From the NCBI RefSeq assembly GCF_021206925.1, contig NZ_JAJPRF010000018.1, positions 1 through 64,000 of the forward strand: a stretch of DNA of 64,000 nucleotides, in the 5' to 3' direction. The notes beneath the pieces were generated by a model. It was not told where the DNA came from. It ran no database searches and was given only the letters and a program-made list of their open reading frames with translations. A program made the position numbers and the translations under genes. The first letter of the stretch is position 1. Every line of letters begins with the position of its first letter. Source of the stretch: Rhodoflexus caldus. GTDB taxonomy: Bacteria > Bacteroidota > Bacteroidia > Cytophagales > Thermoflexibacteraceae. This document shows positions 62,527-64,000 of this stretch, one piece after another.

Positions 62527-63546
62527 ATGAATGCGGATGTGCAGAAGTATGTGTCTTCTATCGGGATTACGCTAGACCGTTTTATAGCGCAGCGTCAATC
62601 AGATTTTCCCTATGCGAAAGGTGAACTTTCACAGTTACTGCGCGACATTGGGCTGGCAGCCAAAGTTGTGAACAAAGCCATTATGAACTCCGGTTTGATT
62701 GGTATAGAAGGCCCGGCGGGTGAGCAAAACTCTTCAGGCGAAGACCAACAAAAACTGGACGTAGTTGCCAATGTGCGCTTTATTCGTGCCCTGACTCGCG
62801 GCGGTGAGGTTTGTGCCGTCATTTCCGAAGAAGAAGACGAAATGATTGACACAGGCAACCACAACGCCAAGTATGTTGTTGCAATGGATCCATTGGATGG
62901 TTCGTCTAATATTGACGTAAACATGCCATTAGGAAGTATTTTTTCCGTCTATCGTCGCAAAAGCCCTATCGGAACTCCTCCGACCATAGAAGATGTACTG
63001 CAAAGAGGTACGGAACAAGTAGCAGCGGGGTATATTATTTACGGTTCTTCCAACATGTTGGTATATACCACAGGGCACGGAGTGAACGGATTTACCTATG
63101 ACTTTTCTATCGGTGAATTTATTTTATCGCATCCGAACATGCGCAGTCAGGATGACGGTAAAATTTTCTCTTACAACGAAGGCAATTTGTACGATTTCCC
63201 GCAAGGTATTCAGGATTTTATTGAGCATTGCCGCCAAAATAAGTTTTCGGCACGCTATGTAGGCGCACTGGTTGCCGACGTGCACCGCAACCTGCTCAAA
63301 GGAGGTATTTTCCTTTATCCTGCCACCAAAAAAGCACCCAAAGGCAAACTGCGCCTGATGTTTGAATGTAATGCACTGGCTTTTCTGGTAGAGCAAGCGG
63401 GCGGCGTTGCTACCGACGGCGAGCAACGCATTTTGGAAATAGTGCCAACCGAAATGCACCAACGTTGTCCGTTCATTGTCGGCTCAAAAGCAATGGTGGA
63501 AAAAGTAACTGAAATGCTGAAAGCGCACAAAGAAGTATTGGCCTAA
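62527..63546 (+). CDS. fbp: Fructose-1,6-bisphosphatase, class 1
   Basis: A 339-residue enzyme of gluconeogenesis that removes the 1-phosphate of fructose 1,6-bisphosphate in the cytoplasm. The metal-binding motif is complete: SEEEDE near residue 100, [12 protein letters not shown] near 120-131, and the distal [16 protein letters not shown] with its Glu. The loop [18 protein letters not shown] and [11 protein letters not shown] bind the sugar. Length is typical of the bacterial class. A bidirectional terminator follows. Confidence 0.97.
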   Translation: MNADVQKYVSSIGITLDRFIAQRQSDFPYAKGELSQLLRDIGLAAKVVNKAIMNSGLIGIEGPAGEQNSSGEDQQKLDVVANVRFIRALTRGGEVCAVISEEEDEMIDTGNHNAKYVVAMDPLDGSSNIDVNMPLGSIFSVYRRKSPIGTPPTIEDVLQRGTEQVAAGYIIYGSSNMLVYTTGHGVNGFTYDFSIGEFILSHPNMRSQDDGKIFSYNEGNLYDFPQGIQDFIEHCRQNKFSARYVGALVADVHRNLLKGGIFLYPATKKAPKGKLRLMFECNALAFLVEQAGGVATDGEQRILEIVPTEMHQRCPFIVGSKAMVEKVTEMLKAHKEVLA

Positions 63547-63597
63547 CACTTGGCATAAGGAGCGCATCCTATTGCCAAGTACATGACCGCATACAGT

Positions 63598-63636
63598 AAA
63601 AATCCCGACAAGTTTTAACAACTTGTTGGGATTTTT
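63598..63636. terminator. Bidirectional terminator
   Basis: A 17-bp stem (63598-63614 with 63620-63636, one G-T pair) with a 5-base loop and terminal A and T runs, between fbp and the convergent partial gene. Confidence 0.88.
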
Positions 63637-63657
63637 GCCTTTTATATATGCCAAATG

Positions 63658-64000
63658 CTACGGCATCGTGCGCTCAATGGTGATATTACCCACGGTGATG
63701 GTGATTTTTTTATCGCAATCTCCATTGCCCCAGTCCACATAAATAGTCAAGCCGCCGCTTTTAATTTCATACCGTCCGCTGACAGGATAGAAAGTGTTTG
63801 CCCGAACACATGAGCCTTTCATCAGAATAGGCGTAACAATATTGGCAGTAAATGCTCTTCCTTCTTCTGTTGTACCTGTTGTAGAACCTGTTACCTGCAT
63901 TTCATCATCAGACACATCCAGCGGGCGAGTACCGAAGTTATAGCGCACACTGCGGCGAAATTCGCTGATTTGCACCTGTCTGCCGTTCGGGCGCGTAATG
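63658..64000 (-). CDS. C-terminal part of a protein of unknown function (partial)
   Basis: The minus-strand frame is open from the right edge of the window to its stop at 63658, giving at least 114 residues. An apparent GTG at 63975 is not needed, since the frame continues upstream (ITRPNGRQVQ before it). The visible part is beta-rich, with the pattern SGRYEIKSGGLTIYVDWGNGDCDKKITITVGN, ending IERTMP. It might be a Bacteroidota adhesin-like or surface domain, but I do not recognise it. Confidence 0.6.
   Translation of the reverse strand, partial: ITRPNGRQVQISEFRRSVRYNFGTRPLDVSDDEMQVTGSTTGTTEEGRAFTANIVTPILMKGSCVRANTFYPVSGRYEIKSGGLTIYVDWGNGDCDKKITITVGNITIERTMP

Noticed and set aside
1-64000. 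CRISPR array, tRNA or rRNA genes
   Set aside because: The only regular repeats are coding ones (Fn3, TPR and the four-repeat protein) and the short intergenic family. No cloverleaf with a TTCGAATC-type loop and no rRNA-like conserved blocks were found in the gaps.

Overview
The window looks like chromosomal DNA of a Bacteroidota bacterium, most likely of the Cytophagales type. The evidence is protein family content: a type IX secretion (T9SS) sorting domain on at least two large surface proteins, a SusC/SusD outer-membrane pair, LytS/LytTR-type signalling, a FatA-type acyl-ACP thioesterase, DUF2911 and TIGR02757 proteins, and several good matches to the Bacteroidota promoter element TAnnTTTG. 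GC content is moderate by eye. I see no rRNA, tRNA, CRISPR array or insertion sequence. No taxonomic search was possible, so the placement is inference.

Layout. 1-121 is the tail of a T9SS cargo protein. 255-10300 (minus strand) is a surface-protein block: an outer-membrane protein, a lipoprotein, then a very long T9SS cargo gene (255-8095) that is broken by several frameshifts and an in-frame TGA. 10492-13541 holds two tandem, overlapping AAA-ATPase/PD-(D/E)XK-like genes with a mosaic of identical and unalignable blocks. 13623-16752 is a TPR sensor kinase and its response regulator. 17073-23525 is housekeeping and lipid-related: HD hydrolase, lysoplasmalogenase, FatA thioesterase, an ABC ATPase divergent from a citrulline-hydrolase-like gene, MoxR, and a phosphodiester glycosidase. 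23701-24462 is a proton-pumping proteorhodopsin with no retinal-synthesis gene nearby.

24689-33577 carries GDPD, a TPR protein, a MerR-type regulator, metG, a small abundant-looking lipoprotein, a DEAD-box helicase with a long leader, queE and a TIGR02757 protein. 33564-36211 is a second, divergent two-component pair (LytS-like and LytTR). 36224-43304 is a plus-strand run of envelope proteins plus thrB and an alpha/beta hydrolase. 43316-48204 is mostly minus strand: ECF sigma factor, nitrilase-like protein, FAD oxidoreductase and MurQ. 48241-54728 includes a glycosyltransferase, an acyl-CoA dehydrogenase, sdaAB, and a TolC plus membrane-fusion pair without its pump. 54826-59150 is a SusD/SusC pair, followed by a CpeT/CpcT-like protein, a TIM-barrel isomerase, an OsmC protein and fructose-1,6-bisphosphatase.

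The features I find most worth following up are the duplicated ATPase/nuclease pair (conserved motor and nuclease blocks alternating with divergent blocks), the decayed T9SS giant, the rhodopsin with a palindrome in its upstream region, a small family of intergenic repeats present three times, and two genes whose best promoter match implies a nearly leaderless mRNA.
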